A stretch of DNA of 64,000 nucleotides from Avena insularis (Eukaryota > Streptophyta > Magnoliopsida > Poales > Poaceae): the NCBI GenBank assembly GCA_023614405.1, contig CM042690.1, positions 524,722,293 through 524,786,292 on the forward strand, written 5' to 3'. The translations under genes and the position numbers were made by a program. Each line of letters starts with the position of its first letter. The stretch's first letter is position 1. Positions 10,734 to 24,591 of this stretch are shown in pieces. Under the pieces are notes generated by a model. The model did no database searches, was not told the origin of the DNA, and saw nothing but the letters and a program-made list of their open reading frames with translations.

Positions 10734-12078
10734 TTTGTAATAGACTATATAACTATTGTGTATTTTACAACAATTATCACCTTGATATACTTTCTCTATG
10801 TGGTTAACACTTCACGCTTCTCAAATTTTATGTATCTATGTATGTGGATTTTCATGAATGCCTAAGGATAAAAAATTCACTACGTGGTTAGAGATCTATA
10901 TACAAATATCAAAGGGTTCTCTAAGCTCCATTGTTACATGCACCTCCAAGATCTACTATGTAGTATACATTACAGAAATTAGAGTAGTAATCAAACTAAA
11001 CATAGATATCTCCAATCAGTGGCACTGCTACCGCATCAGCTTACTACTGCCTCCAGTCAATCGAAGAAGGTAAGAAATAAAAGATGGGTCGGGTCAAAGC
11101 CCTTCATGTGATAAATCCGATCCTGCAAATTTAGAATTTAAGAGATGAATAAGAGAGTAAAACAAACAAGCTCAACATGCAGTGCACGAGATAGAAATAG
11201 ATATCTTACAACAACATCAAGTACAAAATCAGGTGTTCCGTCAGGACTAAAGCACCACACTACAATCTCTAATCCTGGAAACAAAAGGAAAATGTTCACT
11301 TATTGCACATAGATTTTGTAGACTTCGGCATTACCTCCCTCTTTCGCCTCAAGACTGACCACTCCGCAACCTTCTGCCCTTTCAGTGACACGGAGAAAAA
11401 GGACTACACCATAGGAGGATCTGAAGGGGGAGTGGGTGAAATAGACAACCTTCTGATGTTGCACCATGCCTTTGTGCTCCAAAGTTGGTGCAACACTTCT
11501 GTAAAAAAGGCAAATGATAGCAAGTATTGGATCAACCATCATCCATTTTTCTCATCTCTGGATGTTGAACCTGGATAGAACCATATCACCAATGCCAAAA
11601 CAGATCAATTAGATAAGGAATCGATCACTTAAATAAGGTTTAGATGACTAAAAACATACAAAAAAGTACCCACATATAATTAGAAACTTATAGCTGGTAT
11701 TGTTATGGATTATGGTTTGTGTGTGCCGAGGACAACAAAAGATAATGCAGATATGTCAAGGAATTTGACAGTGTGCATTTTTATTTACAGAAGAATAATC
11801 TCTTTCTACAACCCATAGCTCCAAATAGGAACCACAGCGAACTGCGCTATTCGTAAGGAAGTTTCTTTGATGTCCCATACACATTTTTTCTCGCCTCACA
11901 TTTGCCAAATCTTTTCCACATTTTTCAGCAGGGGTTGATGTTTGTTTATAGATTAGTTTATTAGAAAAATCCCATAGAACATTGAAAATTATATGATGTT
12001 CTCTTTTATATAAAGGAATGTTGCACTTTCATAGAATTCTTGACAGAAATAGATCATCCCTGCAACTGCTACGTACAA
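10734..12078. repeat. Array monomer 2 (1,345 bp)
   Basis: Direct repeat of monomer 1 with scattered substitutions and small indels. The 91-codon block is open at 11303-11578. Confidence 0.9.
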
Positions 12079-13425
12079 TTTGTAATAGACAATATAACTA
12101 TTGTGTATTTTACAACAATTATCACCTTGTATATACTTCCTCTATGTGGTTAACACTTCACGCTTCTCAAATTTTATGTATCCATGTATGTGGATTTTCA
12201 TGAATGCCTAAGGGTAAAAAATTCACTACGTGGTTAGAGATCTATATACGAATGTCAGAGGGTTCTCTAAACTCCATTGTTACATGCACCTCCAAAATCA
12301 AATACTATGTAGTATAAATTAAAAAATTAGAGTAGTAATCAAACTAAACATAGATATATCCAGTCAATGGCACTGCTACCGCATCAGCTTACTACTGCCT
12401 CCAGTCAATCGAAGAAGGTAAGAAATAAAAGATGGGCCGGGTCAAAGCCCTTCATGTGATCAATCTGATCCCACAAATTTAGAATTTGAGAGATGAATGG
12501 GAGAGTAAAACAAACAAGCTCAACACATGCAGTGCACGAGATAGACATAGATATCTTACAACAACATCAAGTACAAAATCAGGTGTTCCGTCGGAACTAA
12601 AGCACCACACTACAATCTCTAATCCTGGAAACAAAAGGAAAATGTTCACTTATTGCACATAGATTTTGCAGACTTCGGCACTACTTCCCTCTTCCGCCTC
12701 AAGACTGACCACTCATGACTTCGCCCTTTCAGCGACACGGAGAAAAAGGACTACACCATAGGAGGATCTGAAGGGGGAGTGGGTGAAACAGGCAACCTTC
12801 TGATGTTGCGCCATGCCTTTGTGCTCCAAAGTTGGTGCAATACTTCTGTAAAAAAGGCAAATCCTAGCAAGTATTGGATCAACCATCATCCATTTTTCTC
12901 ATCTCTAGATGTTGAACCTAGATAGAACCATATCACCAATGCCAAAACTGATCAATTAGATAAGGAATCGATCACTTAAATAAGGATTAGATGACTAAAA
13001 ACATACAAAAAAGTACCCACATATGATTAAAAACTTATAGCTGGTATTGTTATGGATTATGGTTTGTGTGTGCCGAGGACAACAAAAGATAATGCAGATA
13101 TGTCAAGGCATTTCCTAGTGTGCATTTTTATTTACAAAAGAATAATCTCTTTCTACAATCCATAACTCCAAATAGGAACCGCAGAGAACTGTGCTATTCG
13201 TAAGGAAGTTTCTTTGATGTCCCATACACATTTTTTCTCGCCTCACATTTGCCAAATCTTTTTCACATTTTTCAGTAGAGGTTGATGTTTGTTTATAGAT
13301 TAGTTTATTAGAAAAATCCCATAGAACATTGAAAATTATATGATGTTCTCTTTTATATAAAGGAATGTTGCACTTTCATAGAATTCTTGATAGAAATAAA
13401 TCATCCCTGCAACAGCTACGTACAA
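12079..13425. repeat. Array monomer 3 (1,347 bp)
   Basis: Direct repeat. The 91-codon block is broken by a small rearrangement near 12711-12722, where CCGCAACCTTCTG of the other copies is replaced by ATGACTTCG-like sequence. This argues against selection for a protein. Confidence 0.9.
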
Positions 13426-14776
13426 TTTGTAATAGAGTCTACAACTATTGTGTATTTTACAACAATTATCACCTTGTATATACTTCCTCCATGTGGTTAA
13501 CACTTCATGCTCCTCAAATTTTTTGTATCTATGTATGGGGATTTTCAGGAATGCCTAAGGCTAAAAAATTCACTACGTGGTTAGAGATCTATATACAAAT
13601 GTTAGAGGGTTCTCTAAGCTCCATGGTTACATGCACCTCCAAAATCAAATACTATGCAGTATAAATTACATAAATTAGAGTATTAATCAAACTAAACATA
13701 GATATATCTAGTCAGGGCCACTACAACCGCATCAGCTTACCACTGCCTCCAGTCAATCGAAGAAGGTAAGAAATAAAAGATGGGCTAGGTCAAAGCCCTT
13801 CATGTGATATATCTGATCCCACAAATTTAGAATTTGAGAGATGAATGGGAGAGTAAAACAAACAAGCTCAACACATGCAGTGCACGAGATAGACATAGAT
13901 ATCTTACAACAACATCAAGTACAAAATCAGGTGTTCCGTCGGGACTAAAGCACCACACTACAATCTCTAATCCTAAAAACAAAAGGAAAATGTTCACTTA
14001 TTGCACATAGATTTTGCAGACTTCGGCACTACTTCCCTCTTCCGCCTCAAGACCGACCACTCCGCAACCTTCTGCCCTTTCAGCGACACGGAGAAAAAGG
14101 ACTACACCATAGGAGGATCTGAAGGGGGAGTGGGTGAAACAGGCAACCTTCTGATGTTGCGCCATGCCTTTGTGCTCCAAAGTTGGTGCAATACTTCTGT
14201 AAAAAAGGCAAATCCTAGCAAGTATTGGATCAACCATCATCCATTTTTCTCATCTCTAGATGTTGAACCTAGATAGAACCATATCACCAATGCCAAAACT
14301 GATCAATTAGATAAGGAATCGATCACTTAAATAAGGATTAGATGACTAAAAACATACAAAAAAGTACCCACATATGATTAGAAACTTATAGCTGGTATTG
14401 TTATGGATTATGGTTTGTGTGTGCCGAGGACAACAAAAGATAATGCAGATATGTCAAGGCATTTCCCAGTGTGCATTTTTATTTACAAAAGAATAATCTC
14501 TTTCTACAATCCATAACTCCAAATAGGAACCGCAGAGAACTGCGCTATTCGTAAGGAAGTTTCTTTGATGTCCCATACACATTTTTTCTCGCCTCACATT
14601 TGCCAAATCTTTTTCACATTTTTCAGTAGAGGTTGATGTTTGTTTATAGATTAGTTTATTAGAAAAATCACATAGAACATTGAAAATTATATGATCTACT
14701 CTTTTATATAAAGGAATGTTGCACTTTCATAGAATTCTTGATAGAAATAAATCATCCCTGCAACAGCTACGTACAA
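13426..14776. repeat. Array monomer 4 (1,351 bp)
   Basis: Direct repeat, very close to monomer 5. Shared variants with 5 and 6 (for example GAATTTGAGAGATGAATGGG) separate monomers 3-6 from monomers 1-2. The 91-codon block is open at 14001-14276. Confidence 0.9.
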
Positions 14777-16126
14777 TTTGTAATAGAGTCTACAACTATT
14801 GTGTATTTTACAACAATTATCACCTTGTATATACTTCCTCCATGTGGTTAACACTTCATGCTCCTCAAATTTTTTGTATCTATGTATGGGGATTTTCAGG
14901 AATGCCTAAGGCTAAAAAATTCACTACGTGGTTAGAGATCTATATACGAATGTTAGAGGGTTCTCTAAGCTCCATGGTTACATGCACCTCCAAAATCAAA
15001 TACTATGCAGTATAAATTACATAAATTAGAGTATTAATCAAACTAAACATAGATATATCCAGTCAGGGCCACTACAACCGCATCAGCTTACCACTGCCTC
15101 CAGTCAATCGAAGAAGGTAAGAAATAAAAGATGGGCTAGGTCAAAGCCCTTCATGTGATATATCTGATCCCACAAATTTAGAATTTGAGAGATGAATGGG
15201 AGAGTAAAACAAACAAGCTCAACACATGCAGTGTACGAGATAGACATAGATATCTTACAACAACATCAAGTACAAAATCAGGTGTTCCGTCGGGACTAAA
15301 GCACCACACTACAATCTCTAATCTTAAAAATAAAAGGAAAATGTTCACTTATTGCACATCGATTTTGCAGACTTCGGCACTACTTCCCTCTTCCGCCTCA
15401 AGACCGACCACTCCGCAACCTTCTGCCCTTTCAGCGACACGGAGAAAAAGGACTACACCATAGGAGGATCTGAAGGGTGAGTGGGTGAAACAGACAACCT
15501 TCTGATATTGCGCCATGCCTTTGTGCTCCAAAGTTGGTGCAACACTTCTGTAAAAAGGCAAATGATAACAAGTATTGGATCAACCATCATCCAATTTTCT
15601 CATCTCTGGATGTTGAACCTGGATAGAACCATATCACCAATGCCAAAACAGATCAATTAAATAAGGAATCGATCACTTAAATAAGGTTTAGATGACTAAA
15701 AACATACAAAAAAGTACCCACATATGATTAGAAACTTACAACTGGTATTGTTATGGATTATGGTTTGTGTGTGCCGAGGACAACAAAAGATAATGCAGAT
15801 ATGTCAAGGTATTTGACAGTATGCATTTTTATTTACAAAAGAGTAATCTCTTTCTACAATCCATAGGTCCAAATAGGAACCGCAGATAACTGCGCTATTC
15901 GTAAGGAAGTTTCTTTGATGTCCCATACACATTTTTTCTCGCCTCACATTTGCCAAATCTTTTCCACATTTTTCAGCAGAGGTTAATGTTTGTTTATAGA
16001 TTAGTTTATTAGAAAAATCCCATAGAACATTGAAAATTATATGATGTTCTCTTTTATATAAAGGAATGTTACACTTTCATAGAAATCTTGACAGAAATAG
16101 ATCCTCCCTGCAACAGCTACGTATAA
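14777..16126. repeat. Array monomer 5 (1,350 bp), mosaic
   Basis: The first half matches monomer 4. From about 15560 it matches monomer 1 instead (ACAACTGGTATTG, GGTATTTGACAGTATGC, CCATAGGTCC, CCGCAGATAACTGCG). That mosaic points to unequal crossing-over or gene conversion within the array. The plus frame of the 91-codon block has a TGA near 15477. Confidence 0.85.
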
Positions 16127-17477
16127 TTTGTAATAGAGTCTACAACTATTGTGTATTTTACAACAATTATCACCTTGTATATACTTCCTCCATGTGGTTA
16201 ACACTTCATGCTCCTCAAATTTTATGTATCTATGTATGTGGATTTTCAGGAATGCCTAAGGGTAAAAAATTCACTACATGGTTGGAGATCTATATACGAA
16301 TGTCAGAGGGTTCTCTAAGCTCCATGGTTACATGCACCTCCAAAATCAAATACTATGCAGTATAAATTACATAAATTAGAGTAGTAATCAAACTAAACAT
16401 AAATATATCCAGTCAAGGCCACTACAACCGCATCAGCTTACCACTTCCTCCAGTCAATCGAAGAAGGTAAGAAATAAAAGATGGGCTAGGTCAAAGCCCT
16501 TCATGTGATCAATTTGATCCCACAAATTTAGAATTTGAGAGATGAATGGGAGAGTAAAACAAACAAGCTCAACACATGCAGTGCACGAGATAGACATAGA
16601 TATCTTACAACAACATCAAGTACAAAATCAGGTGTTCCGTCGGGACTAAAGCACCACACTACAATCTCTAATCCTGGAAACAAAAGGAAAATGTTCACTT
16701 ATTGCACATAGATTTTGCAGACTTCGGCACTACTTCCCTCTTCCGCCTCAAGACTGACCACTCCGCAACCTTCTGCCCTTTCAGCGACACGGAGAAAAAG
16801 GACTACACCATAGGAGGATCTGAAGGGGGAGTGGGTGAAACAGGCAACCTTCTGATGTTGCGCCATGCCTTTGTGCTCCAAAGTTGGTGCAATACTTCTG
16901 TAAAAAAGGCAAATCCTAGCAAGTATTGGATCAACCATCATCCATTTTTCTCATCTCTAGATGTTGAACCTAGATAGAACCATATCACCAATGCCAAAAC
17001 TGATCAATTAGATAAGGAATCGATCACTTAAATAAGGATTAGATGACTAAAAACATACAAAAAAGTACCCACATATGATTAAAAACTTATAGCTGGTATT
17101 GTTATGGATTATGGTTTGTGTGTGCCGAGGACAACAAAAGATAATGCAGATATGTCAAGGCATTTCCCAGTGTGCATTTTTATTTACAAAAGAATAATCT
17201 CTTTCTACAATCCATAACTCCAAATAGGAACCGCAGAGAACTGCGCTATTCGTAAGGAAGTTTCTTTGATGTCCCATACACATTTTTTCTCGCCTCACAT
17301 TTGCCAAATCTTTTTCACATTTTTCAGTAGAGGTTGATGTTTGTTTATAGATTAGTTTATTAGAAAAATCCCATAGAACATTGAAAATTATATGATGTTC
17401 TCTTTTATATAAAGGAATGTTGCACTTTCATTGAATTCTTGACAGAAATAGATCCTACCTGCAACAGCTACGCACAA
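16127..17477. repeat. Array monomer 6 (1,351 bp)
   Basis: Direct repeat. The 91-codon block is open at 16702-16977. Confidence 0.9.
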
Positions 17478-17685
17478 TTTGTAATAGAGTCTACAAGTAT
17501 TGTGTATTTTACAACAATTATCACCTTGTATATACTTCCTACATGTGGTTAACACTTCATGCTCCTCAAATTTTATGTATCTATGTATGTGGATTTTCAG
17601 GAATGCCTAAAGGTAAAAAATTCACTACGTGGTTGGAGATTTATATACGAATATGAGAGGGTTCTCTAAGCTCCATGGTTACATG

Positions 17686-19371
17686 TGTTGGAGATATGCC
17701 CAAGAGGCAATAATAATAGTGGTTATTATTATATCTTTGTGTTTATGATAAATGTTTACATCCCATTGATATAATTGTATTATAAGGAAACACTAATACA
17801 TGTGTGTTTTGTAAACATAAGAGTCCCTACTAAGCCTCTTGTGGAACTAGCTTGTTGATTAAATGATGATCATGGTTTCCTGATCATGGACATTGGATGT
17901 CATTGATAACAAGGTTATATCATTAGGAGAATGATGTGATGGACACACACCCATAGTAAGCGTAGCATAAGATCAAGTCATTAAGTTCGTATTGCTATAA
18001 GCTTTCAAATGCATAGTAACCTAATCCTTCGACCATGAGGTTATGTTAATCACCATCACCGGATGGGTACTTTGATGACATCAAACACCACTTAAATCGG
18101 GTGGTTATAAAGGTGTCATTGGGTATTCTGAAAGTATGTGTTGAAGCGCATGGACCAAGATTGGGATTTGTCCATCCATATGACGGATAGATATGCTCTG
18201 GGCCCTCTTGGTGGAATGTCATCTAGTTAGCTTGCAAGCATGTGACTAGGTCACAAGGGATGACATAACATGGAACGAGTAAAGAGTACTTATCAGTAAC
18301 AAGGTAGAACTAGGTATGGAGATACCGACGATCAAACCTCGGATAAGTAGAATATCGCGTGACAAAGGGAATTGGTTTCGTATGTTAATGGTTCTATCGA
18401 TCACGAAGTCATCATTGAGTATGTGGGAGCCGTTATGGATCTCCAGATCCCGCTGATGGTTATTGATCTGAGAGGTGTCTTCATCATGTCTGCATATTCA
18501 CGAACTGTAGGGTGACACACTTAAGGTTCGAAGTTGTTTTAAGTAGATATGGAATATGCGTTGGAGACCGAATGTTGTTCGGAGTCTCGGATTGGATCCA
18601 GGACATCACGAGGAGATCCGGAATTGTCCGGAGAATAAGATTCAATTGGGGATCATTTTCTAAGTTAGGAAATGTTCCGAAGTGTTTGTATGGAGATTCT
18701 AGAAGGTTTCGGAATGTTCTAGAAGGTTCTAGGAGATTTCTTGGAGTTTGCTTGAAAACCAAGAAAGGATCAAGGAGTCCTTGTGGGGCAAGACAAGGAG
18801 TCGTGGGGGAGGAGGACTCCTCCCCCCTCCCAATCCGCCGGCCAAGGAGGGAGGGGAGTCCTACTAGGACTCCCCCTCCCATGGCGCCTCCCTCCTTTAA
18901 ATAGAGGGGTGGGGGTACCACCCCCTTGCCCCCTCCACTTCAAGCCCTAGCCGCCGCCTCTCTCCTCCTCCTTCCCTCTGCTCAGGCTTAGGCGAAGCCC
19001 TGCAGAATTCTCTACTCCACCACCACCACACCGTCGTGCTGCTGGGATTCCGTGGAGAAGATCTACTACCTCCGCTGCTCGCTGGAACAGGGAGAGGAAG
19101 GTCTGCTTCGACTCGGCACGCAGTGACCGATCATGAAGCTCTGCCGAACGCTACGGAAGGATCATCCACACGATCTTGAGATCAGAAAGTGATCGACTAC
19201 ATCAACCCCGAGATCTAATCTCGTAACGCTTTCGGATCTACGAGGGTTAGTACAGATCTATCTCGTTGCACATGTCTAATAGATTAGATCTTGGCTTTTA
19301 TCTAGATTAGATCTGGGTTTTGTTCGTTCTTGCGGTAGAAATTTTTTGTTTTCCATGCTACGAACCCATCA
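17686..19371 (+). repeat. 5' LTR of the Copia element (1,686 bp)
   Basis: TG...CA ends. It contains a TATA-like TTTAAATA at 18896-18903 inside a C-rich stretch, where BARE-1-type promoters sit, followed by a transcribed leader-like region. Confidence 0.95.
18896..18903 (+). promoter_or_regulatory. Likely TATA box of the 5' LTR promoter
   Basis: TTTAAATA follows a CTCC-rich block and precedes a GGGGTGGG stretch. The same motif occurs in the 3' LTR at about 25809. The role is inferred from the known LTR promoter of BARE-1-type elements. Confidence 0.5.
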
Positions 19372-19372
19372 G

Positions 19373-19384
19373 TGGTATCAGAGC
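19373..19384 (+). other. Primer-binding site (initiator Met tRNA type)
   Basis: TGGTATCAGAGC one base after the 5' LTR, the canonical primer site of plant Copia elements. Confidence 0.92.
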
Positions 19385-20581
19385 CGTGTCTATGCGTAGA
19401 TCTGTTGCATGAGTAGAACACAATGGTTTTGTGGGCGTTGGTGCTCGTGCCGTCTTTTGCTTTGTGTACTTTGCATCTTGCGGTATGGTGGGATGAAGCG
19501 GCTCGGGCTAACCTTACATGTCATCGCACATGAGACTTGCTCCACGCTTGACATGTAACTTGCTTTGCACAAGTGGCTTTGCGGGTGTCTGTCTCTCCCA
19601 TCATAGTATAGATCCAATTTACACTTTGCACTTGATAACACTTGTATCAACGTTGTGGTTCAGTTTCATAGGTAAGATCCGTTCTTATTCGAAAGCCCCA
19701 AACCACGTAAAACTTGCAAAGAAAATTAGAGGCGTCTAACTTGTTTTTGCAGGGGTTTTGTGATGTGATATGGCCATCATGTGATTGTGATTATATTTGA
19801 TGTATGCAATGATCCTTGTTGTAATATGGCAACCGACAGGAGCCTAATGGTTGTCTTTAATTCTGTTAAGACCTGCGTGTCTATTCATCTTGTAATAGCT
19901 TTATTCCAAGTAGTTGTAATAGTTGCTAGTGATGATGGATAACCATGAAGCGGCGCCACTGACCTTGACGCAATGTTGGTGATGATGGAGATCATGTCCG
20001 TGCTTTGGAGATGGAGATCAAAGGCATAAGAAGAAAGGGCCATATCATATCACACTAATTATGAATTGCCTGTGATGTTAATCCTTTATGCATCTTGTAT
20101 TGCTTAGATCGCGACGGTAGCATTATAAGATGATCCCTCTCACTAAATTTCAAGTAATAAAGTGTTCGTCCTTAGTTGGCACCGTTGCTAAGACTCGTCG
20201 TCTCGAAGCATCTCGTGATGATCGGATGTGATAGATTCTACGTGTGCATACAACGGGTGCAAGCCAGATTTGCACATGTGGAAACTAAGGTTAATCTTGA
20301 CGAGCCTAGCATGTACAGACATGGTCTCGGAACACGGAATACCGAAAGGTAGAGCATGAATCATATAAGTGATATGATGAACATGAAGATTGTTCGGCGA
20401 TGAAACTACATGTTCTCTCGTGAAGATCAGACTTGGTGTAGTGGACTTGGTTCGTGTAATCACTAAGACAATGTGAGGGATGTTGTTTTGAGTGGGAGTT
20501 CACCTAGTTAATTTAAGAATTAAAATTGAACTCAATTTATCATAAACTTAGTCTAAACTACTTGCAAATTTGTTGTAGATT
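19385..20581 (+). other. Untranslated leader of the Copia element
   Basis: About 1.2 kb between primer site and gag ATG with only short ORFs. A long leader is usual for BARE-1/Angela-type elements. Confidence 0.75.
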
Positions 20582-21715
20582 ATGGCGAATCTCTCCATCA
20601 ATTTCAATGTGTTCCTAGAGAAAGAAAAGCTTAAGAACAATGGAAGCAACTTCACGGACTGGCTCCGTGGTCTGAAGATTGTCCTCAGGGCTGGTCAGAT
20701 GACCTATGTGCTCGAAGCACCGCTAGGTGACCCACCTGCAGATGATGCCACCGATGACGTAAAGAATGTTTACGCCACTCGGAAAGATCATTACTCCACA
20801 GTTCAGTGTGCCATCCTGTACGGTTTAGAAACGGAGCTCCAGAAGCGTTTTGAGCACCACGACCCGTTCGAGATCATTAAGGAGCTCAAGCTCATTTTTG
20901 AGACTCACGCGGCCGTGGAGAGCTATGAGGCCTCCGAAAAGTTCTTTACCTGTAAGATGGAAGAGGGAAGCTCCGTTAGCGAGCACATGCTCACCATGTC
21001 TGGGCACGCAAACAAGCTCCAAGAGTTGGGGATAACGATTCCTAATGAGTTAGGGATTCACCGTGTCCTCCAATCACTGCCACCGAGTTATAAGAACTTT
21101 GTGATGAACTACAATATGCACTGCATGAACAAGACGTTGCCTGAACTATCGTCCATGCTGAAAACTGCTGAAGTGGAGATCAAGAAGGAGCACCAAGTGT
21201 TGATGGTCAATAAGACCACCAATTTCAAGAAACAGGGCAAGCCTAAGAAAAAGGGCAACTTCAAGAAGGACGGCAAGAAAGCTGCCGCACCTGCTAAGAA
21301 GCCCAAGGCTGGTCCTAAGCCTAAAACTGAATGCTTCTACTGCAAGGGTGCTGGTCACTGGAAGCGTAACTGCCCCAAGTACCTGGCGGATCTGAAGAAC
21401 GACAACATCAAGAAGAAAGGTATATTCGATATACATGTTATTGATGTGTATCTTACTAGTAATCGTAGTAGTGCCTGGGTATTTGATACTGGTTCGGTTG
21501 CTCATATTTGTAACTCGAAACAGGAGCTGCGGAATAAACGAAGACTGGCGAGAGACGAGGTGACGATGCGCGTTGGAAATGGCTCCAAGGTTGATGTGAT
21601 CGCCGTCGGCACGCTCCCTCTACATCTACCTTCGGGATTAGTTTTAAATTTGAATAATTGTTATTTGGTGCCTGCGTTAAGCATGAACATTATATCTGGA
21701 TCTTGTTTATTGTGA
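20582..21715 (+). pseudogene. Copia gag and protease region (377 codons, stopped before integrase)
   Basis: Starts MANLSINFNVFLEKEKLK from the ATG at 20582. The gag capsid-like region runs to about residue 230, followed by a Lys-rich tract (about residues 215-250). A CCHC zinc knuckle CFYCKGAGHWKRNC (near residue 255) would bind the element's RNA. The aspartic protease active site is VFDTGSVAHICN (near residue 300). The frame stops at TGA 21713-21715 within the protease-integrase spacer, where an intact element continues into integrase in the same frame. The capsid part is intact, so gag alone could still be made if transcribed. Confidence 0.92.
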
Positions 21716-24558
21716 GACGGTTACTCTTTTAAGTCTGAGAATAAAGGTTGTTCGATTTATATGAGTAATATCTTTTATGGTAATGCACCTGAGATGAATG
21801 GTTTATTCTTATTGAATCTCGATAGTAGTGATACACATGTTCACAACATAGATGCTAAATGAATAAAATTGAATGATAATTCTACATACATGTGGCACTG
21901 TCGTCTTGGTCACATTGGAGTGAAGCGTATGAAGAAACTCCATTCTAATGGACTTCTTGAATAACTTGATTTTGAATCACTTGAAAGATGCGAAGCATGT
22001 CTAATGGGAAAAATGACTAAGACTCCATTCTCTAGGATAATGGAGCGAGCTACAGACTTATTGGAAATAATACATACCGATGTGTGCGGTCCAATGAGTG
22101 TAGCATCGCGTGGTGGATATCATTATGTTCTCACTTTCACGGATGACTTAAGTAGATATGGGTATGTCTACTTTATGAAACATAAGTCCGAAACTTTCGA
22201 GAAGTTTAAGGAATTTCAAAGTGAAGTGGAAAATCATCGTAACAAGAAGACTAAGTTTCTGCGTTCTGACCGCGGAGGTGAATATCTGAGTTATGAGTTT
22301 GGCATGCATTTAAAGAAATGTGGAATACTTTCACAGTTGACACCGCCGGGTACACCACAGCGTAATGGTGTGTCCGAACGTCATAATCGAACCTCTCAGA
22401 TATGGTTCGGTCTATGATGTCTCTTACAGATTTACCACTATCGTTTTGGGGCTATGCATTAGAGATAGCCGCATTCACTTTAAATAGGGCACCATCTAAA
22501 TCTGTTGAAACGACACCGTATGAATTGTGGTTTGGTAAGAAACCTAAATTGTCATTCCTTAAAGTTTGGGGTTGCGAAGCGTATGTAAAGAAGTTACAAC
22601 CTGATAAGCTTGAACCCAAAGCGGAGAAATGCGTCTTCATAGGATACCCTAAAGAAACAATTGGGTATACCTTCTATCATAGATCCGAAGGCAAAGTTTT
22701 CGTTGCCAAGAATGGATCCTTTCTTGAGAAGGAGTTTCTCTCGAAATAAGTGACTGGAAGGAAAGTAGAACTCGACAAGGTTATTGAACCTTCTCTCGGA
22801 GTTGAGAGTAGCGCAGCACCGGAAGATGTTTTTGTGCCGCCTGCACCAATTGGAGAGGAAGCTAATGATGGTGATCATGAAACTTCGAACGAAGTTACTG
22901 CTGAACCTCGCAGGTCAACGAGGGTTCGTACCACTCCTGATTGGTATGACTCTGTCTTGAACGTCATGTTGGTGGACAACACTGATGACCCTGCGACGTA
23001 TGAAAAAGCTATGGTGAGCCTAGATTCCGACAAATGGCTAGAAGCCATGAAATCCGAGATGGGATCCATGTACGAAAACTAAGTATGGACTTTGGTGGAC
23101 TTACCGGATGGCCGTAAGGCTGTCGAGAACAAATGGATTTTCAAAAGAAAAACAGATGCTGATGGTAATGTTACCGTCTATAAAGCTCGAATTGTCGCGA
23201 AAGGGTTCCGACAAATTCAAGGAGTTGACTACGATGAGACTTTCTCACCAGTAGCGAAGCTAAAGTCTGTGAGGATTTTGTTAGCAATCGCTACATATTT
23301 CGATTATGAAATTTGGCAGATGGATGTCAAAACGGCGTTCCTTAATGGTGACATTGAGGAAGAGTTGTATATGGTACAACCCAAGGGTTTTGTCGATCCT
23401 AGTGATGCTGACAAGGTATGCAAACTTCAGCGCTCCATTTATAGACTGAAGCAAGCATCCCGAAGTTGGAATCAACGTTTTGATAAAGTAATCAAAAACT
23501 TTGGATTTATACAAACTTATGGAGAAGCTTGTATTTACAAGAAAGTGAGTGGGAGCTCTGTAGCATTCCTAGTACTATATGTAGATGACATATTGTTGAT
23601 TGGGAATGATATAGAACTTCTTAATAGCGTCAAAACCTATTTGAATAATAGTTTTTCAATGAAGGATCTTGGCGAAGCGGCATATATTCTAGGCATCAAG
23701 ATTTATAGAGATAGATCAAGACGCCTAATAGCGCTTTCACAAAGTACATACTTAGACAAAGTTCTAAAGAAGTTTAGAATGGAAGAGAGCAAGAAGGGGT
23801 TCGTGCCCATGTTGTCAGGTAAGACCTTGAGTAAGACTCAAAGTCCGACTACGGCAGAAGATAGAGAAAAGATGAATAATATTCCCTATGCCTCGGCCAT
23901 AGGTTCTATCATGTATGCCATGCTGTGTACAAGACCGGATATAGCACATGCTGTTAGTTTGACTAGCGATATCAAAGTGATCCCGAATGAAACATCGACA
24001 GCGGTCAAGAATATCCTAAAGTACCTGAATAGGACTAAGGATATGGTTCTTTCTTATGGAGGTGATGAACAACTTGTTGTAAACGGTTACACTGATGCTA
24101 GTTGGAAAACCGATCCAGATGACTCGAAGTCACAGTTTGGATACGTATTTATTTTGAATGGTGCTGCAGTGAGCTGGAGGAGTGCCAAGCAAAGCGTTGT
24201 GGCGAAATCTTCAACTGAATCGGAATACATAGCTGCTTCGGAGGCTGCACAAGAAGCCATATGGATGAAGTAGTTCATTACTGAACTTGGCGTGGTTCGC
24301 AGTGCGTTGGACCCGATGGCCATCTACTGTGACAACACAGGTGCCATAGCTAATGCACAGGAGCCAAGGTCACATAGCAAGCTGAAGCACATCAAGCTAC
24401 GTTTCCATGCTATTCGCGAGTATGTCCGAGATGGTGACATAAAGATTTGCAAAGTACACACTGATCTGAATGTGGCAGATCTGTTGACTAAACCTCTCCC
24501 TAGAGCAAAGCATGACCAACACCAGAACGCCATGGGTGTTAGGTATATTACCATGTAA
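21716..24558 (+). pseudogene. Copia pol: integrase, reverse transcriptase, RNase H (disabled)
   Basis: Integrase: HHCC finger around 21893-22005 (CRLGHIGVKRM ... CEACLMGK), then catalytic Asp in IIHTDVCGPM, Asp in FLRSDRGGEY and Glu in NGVSERHNR. Reverse transcriptase: starts near 23092 with KWIFKRK and has the YVDDILLIGND active site near 23580. RNase H: YTDASWKTD near 24090 and SSTESEYIAA near 24220; the final stop is at 24556-24558 after MGVRYITM. In-frame stops lie at 21860-21862, 21962-21964, 22747-22749, 23080-23082 and 24271-24273. A single-base frame change lies near 22390-22402. Each module is otherwise well preserved, so the damage looks recent. Confidence 0.92.
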
Positions 24559-24576
24559 TCTAGATTATTGACTCTA

Positions 24577-24591
24577 GTGCAAGTGGGAGAC
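24577..24591 (+). other. Polypurine tract
   Basis: AAGTGGGAGAC directly before the 3' LTR, the expected plus-strand DNA primer position. Confidence 0.75.

Noticed and set aside
18484..18921. Open frames on both strands at 18484-18921 and 25392-25955
   Set aside because: Both lie in corresponding parts of the two Copia LTRs, with no coding signature.
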